Below, one piece after another: positions 5,512-7,326 of a DNA stretch of 7,326 bases. Origin of the DNA: Planctomycetales bacterium (GTDB lineage: Bacteria > Planctomycetota > Phycisphaerae > SM23-33). Position numbers and translations under genes: made by a program. Below the pieces are notes generated by a model, which saw only the letters and a list, made by a program, of their open reading frames with translations, had not been told where the DNA came from and did no database searches. How positions within the stretch are numbered: the first letter of the stretch is position 1; every line of letters starts with the position of its first letter. The stretch lies in contig DAOVLV010000084.1 in the NCBI GenBank assembly GCA_030631085.1, positions 1 through 7,326 of the forward strand, written 5' to 3'.

Positions 5512-7062
5512 ATGACCGGGAAAAAGGTAAAAAAGGGCAGATCAGCAGTGGCGGCAAAGAAAAAGGCTGCCAGGAAGCCGACGGCGGACACCGTCCGTAC
5601 CGGCGAGCAGGCCGATGACCTGCTGAACATGGACCAGGCGATTGCGATGCTGAAGACAAGCCGACCAACATTCTACCGTTGGGTGCGGGCGGGAAAGATC
5701 AAGAGCATGAAGGTAGGCCGGCAATGGCGGTTCTACCGGGAAGACATTGAGCGGTTCCTCAAAGGACAGGAGCCGAAGATCGAACTTCCCACCGATATAG
5801 GCCCGCTGGTGGCGAGCCTCAGCAGTCGTGTGAAGAAACTCGGCGGGAAAGACCCCTCTGTCCCCGACGCCGAGCCTGTTTGCCGGGTGGCGAACCTGAT
5901 AATCGTCCTTGGCGCCACCATGCGCGCCAGCGACATTCACATCGAACCGTACGAGAAAATTGCGGTAATCCGCTGCCGGGTGGACGGTGTACTGCATCCG
6001 GTCGGCGAGTTCGACATCCGCCTCCTGCCGGCGGTCGTCGAGCAGTTCAAGCGAATGGCCGCCTGCGACGTGCAGGAAAAGATCATGCCCCAGGACGGGC
6101 GTATTAAGATAGCGATTAGACAAAAGGACGACGCTGTGGAACTCGACCTGCGAGTCTCTTTCCTGCCGGCGGCGATGGGTGAGGCGGTTACACTGCGGAT
6201 ACTCCGCAAGGATGAGGCTGGTCTGTCTCTCGACCGCATTGACTACGCCACGAACGACAGGGAAAAACTCCTTCGGGCCATTGAGGCCCCGCACGGACTG
6301 GTGATTATTTCCGGGCCGACCGGCTGCGGCAAGACAACGGTGCTGTACGCCTGCCTGGCCCACTTGATAAATCCGGGAATCAAGGTGATGAGTGTGGAGG
6401 ATCCCGTGGAGTATCTCATTGGCGGCATGGTCCAGGTGCCCGTACGCCAGAAGGAGGGATTGACCTTTGCGCGGGCGACACGGTCCTTCCTCCGCAGCGA
6501 TCCTGACGTCATCATGATCGGCGAGATCCGCGACCTTGAGACCCTCGAACTTGCCCATCAGGCCGCCCTGACCGGACACCTGGTCATGACTACCTTGCAT
6601 GCCGGCAACGCCGCGCTTGCCCTGAAGCGCATGGTGGACATCGGCGAGCCACCATTTCTGGTCGCCGACAGCACCAAACTTATCAGCGCTCAGCGACTGG
6701 TCCGATGCGTCTGTAAGGCTTGCAGTACGCCGGACGAACCGTCGGCCAAGGTGCTCGTGCGGGCAGAAGAGATGGCCCATGCCGGTGGCCTGCAGTGGGA
6801 AGCTTTGGAGAAAAATTTCCGCAAACCCGTCGGCTGCGACCAGTGCGGTCAAACGGGTTATCGGGGTCGGACTCTCATTACCGAGATGTTGGAGGTTACG
6901 CCGGAAATCGGCCAGGCCCTGCGGAGCGGGGCATCGGTGGACGAAATTCGCGTCATCGCCGTACGTGGCGGCATGACCACCATGGCCGCCGACGGTATCC
7001 GCCGCGCAGCCGACGGCGAAATAACTCTGGACGAGGTCTTCCGCGTGATGTCGCTACGGTAA
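5512..7062 (+). CDS. GspE/PilB-type secretion ATPase with N-terminal excisionase-like HTH domain
   Basis: This is a 516-residue protein. Residues 1-23 are Lys/Ala/Arg-rich. Residues 36-84 form an excisionase/MerR-like winged helix-turn-helix (MDQAIAMLKTSRPTFYRWVR, 40-59, then KVGRQWRFYREDIERFL). From about 120 a GspE-type N2 domain follows, with SDIHIEP (140-146), RCRVDG (154-159), QDGR (194-197) and RVSFLP (214-219). The hexameric ATPase core has Walker A GPTGCGKTT (268-276), the Asp box VEDPVE (295-300), Walker B SDPDVIMIGEIRD (329-341, catalytic E338) and the His box TGHLVMTTLHAG (354-365). A tetracysteine zinc element is intact (C401/C404 and C442/C445). All residues needed for ATP hydrolysis appear present. 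The family powers assembly of type II secretion or type IV pilus systems at the inner membrane. Here the usual N1/MshEN domain that docks to the membrane platform or binds cyclic di-GMP is replaced by the DNA-binding module. No pilin, GspF/PilC or GspD gene is adjacent; the next gene, der, is convergent. AGGAG lies 6 bases before the ATG, and the promoter carries a dyad operator candidate. A role in regulation, DNA handling or pilus-type assembly is open. Confidence 0.92.
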   Translation: MTGKKVKKGRSAVAAKKKAARKPTADTVRTGEQADDLLNMDQAIAMLKTSRPTFYRWVRAGKIKSMKVGRQWRFYREDIERFLKGQEPKIELPTDIGPLVASLSSRVKKLGGKDPSVPDAEPVCRVANLIIVLGATMRASDIHIEPYEKIAVIRCRVDGVLHPVGEFDIRLLPAVVEQFKRMAACDVQEKIMPQDGRIKIAIRQKDDAVELDLRVSFLPAAMGEAVTLRILRKDEAGLSLDRIDYATNDREKLLRAIEAPHGLVIISGPTGCGKTTVLYACLAHLINPGIKVMSVEDPVEYLIGGMVQVPVRQKEGLTFARATRSFLRSDPDVIMIGEIRDLETLELAHQAALTGHLVMTTLHAGNAALALKRMVDIGEPPFLVADSTKLISAQRLVRCVCKACSTPDEPSAKVLVRAEEMAHAGGLQWEALEKNFRKPVGCDQCGQTGYRGRTLITEMLEVTPEIGQALRSGASVDEIRVIAVRGGMTTMAADGIRRAADGEITLDEVFRVMSLR

Positions 7063-7095
7063 GATTGAAGGTGTGCGTCGGGGTTCGTGAAAAAA

Positions 7096-7326
7096 TCACG
7101 ATTCATACGTCCGCGCCGGTTTAGGACGGAAGATAAGACGGATGGGCACTTCCGGGAAGGGCAGGCGCAGGCGAAGTTGGTTTATGAGGTATCGGCGGAA
7201 TGCCGGCTCGAAGGAGTCAACATTGTTGACGAATACTGCCAGAGTCGGCGGGGCAGTAGCAATCTGCGTAACATAATAAATCTTCGGGTACTTATGCGTA
7301 AGTTTCGCCCTGGGCGCATGGGCGGC
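7096..7326 (-). CDS. der: GTPase Der (EngA), C-terminal KH-like domain only
   Basis: The frame enters from the right edge and ends at TGA 7098-7096, leaving 76 residues. It shows the conserved end of Der: KIYYVTQIATAPPTLAVFVN, then F-RRYL-NQLR, then PIRLIFRPK near the terminus. This is the KH-like domain that follows the two tandem GTPase domains; Der acts in 50S ribosomal subunit maturation. The GTPase domains lie outside the window. The short tail PARTYES is typical of a natural end, so no truncation is implied. The gene is convergent with the HTH-ATPase gene, with 33 bases between their stop codons. Confidence 0.9.
   Translation of the reverse strand, partial: AAHAPRAKLTHKYPKIYYVTQIATAPPTLAVFVNNVDSFEPAFRRYLINQLRLRLPFPEVPIRLIFRPKPARTYES

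Noticed and set aside
5542..6852. 436-codon open frame on the minus strand inside the ATPase gene
   Set aside because: It is antisense to a gene with complete ATPase motifs, His/Gln/Gly-rich without a domain, and typical of a shadow frame.
7085..7101. Hairpin TCGTGA-AAAAA-TCACGA between the convergent ATPase and der genes, considered as a terminator
   Set aside because: The stem is only 6 bp and AT-containing, the A/T run is in the loop rather than after the stem, and it overlaps the der stop codon.

Overview
The window looks like chromosomal DNA of a GC-rich, Gram-negative bacterium, most likely a member of the Planctomycetota (perhaps Phycisphaerae). This rests on the company kept here: a uroporphyrinogen-decarboxylase-like protein, a ceramidase-family secreted protein, a secretion-type ATPase carrying an N-terminal DNA-binding domain, and bacterial Der. 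That is an inference from gene types, not a database match. No rRNA, tRNA, CRISPR array, insertion sequence or phage gene is visible.

Layout. (i) 1-232, minus: the first 77 residues of an unrecognised helical, charged protein, running off the left edge. (ii) 233-465: a divergent intergenic region with one promoter candidate on each strand. (iii) 466-1488, plus: a URO-D/MtaA-like TIM-barrel protein. (iv) 5204 down to 1515, minus: a two-gene operon for exported proteins. The first gene (5204-3720) is a neutral/alkaline-ceramidase-family protein. The second (3704-1515) is a large parallel beta-helix surface protein with an Ig-like N-terminal module and a carboxypeptidase-regulatory-like C-terminal module. 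(v) 5205-5511: a divergent control region with overlapping promoters and a perfect 21-bp dyad. (vi) 5512-7062, plus: a GspE/PilB-type ATPase whose usual N-terminal domain is replaced by an excisionase-type helix-turn-helix. (vii) 7096-7326, minus: the C-terminal end of GTPase Der, convergent with the ATPase gene.

How it may work together. The ATPase with the DNA-binding domain and the exported-protein operon share one short control region. A dyad operator candidate lies between the -35 and -10 of the ATPase promoter and covers the -10 of the opposite promoter. The simplest hypothesis is that the HTH domain, or another local regulator, binds there and controls both transcripts. The two exported proteins begin with nearly the same ribosome-binding site, signal peptide and Ser/Thr/Pro/Ala linker, exactly 1500 bp apart, although their mature parts are unrelated. 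The beta-helix gene is AT-rich past that leader, which suggests a foreign coding sequence placed behind a resident export leader. The ceramidase-like protein and the URO-D-like protein each keep most of their family's metal-site motifs but lack one key residue (the nucleophilic Ser and the third zinc Cys respectively), so neither should be given the textbook activity.
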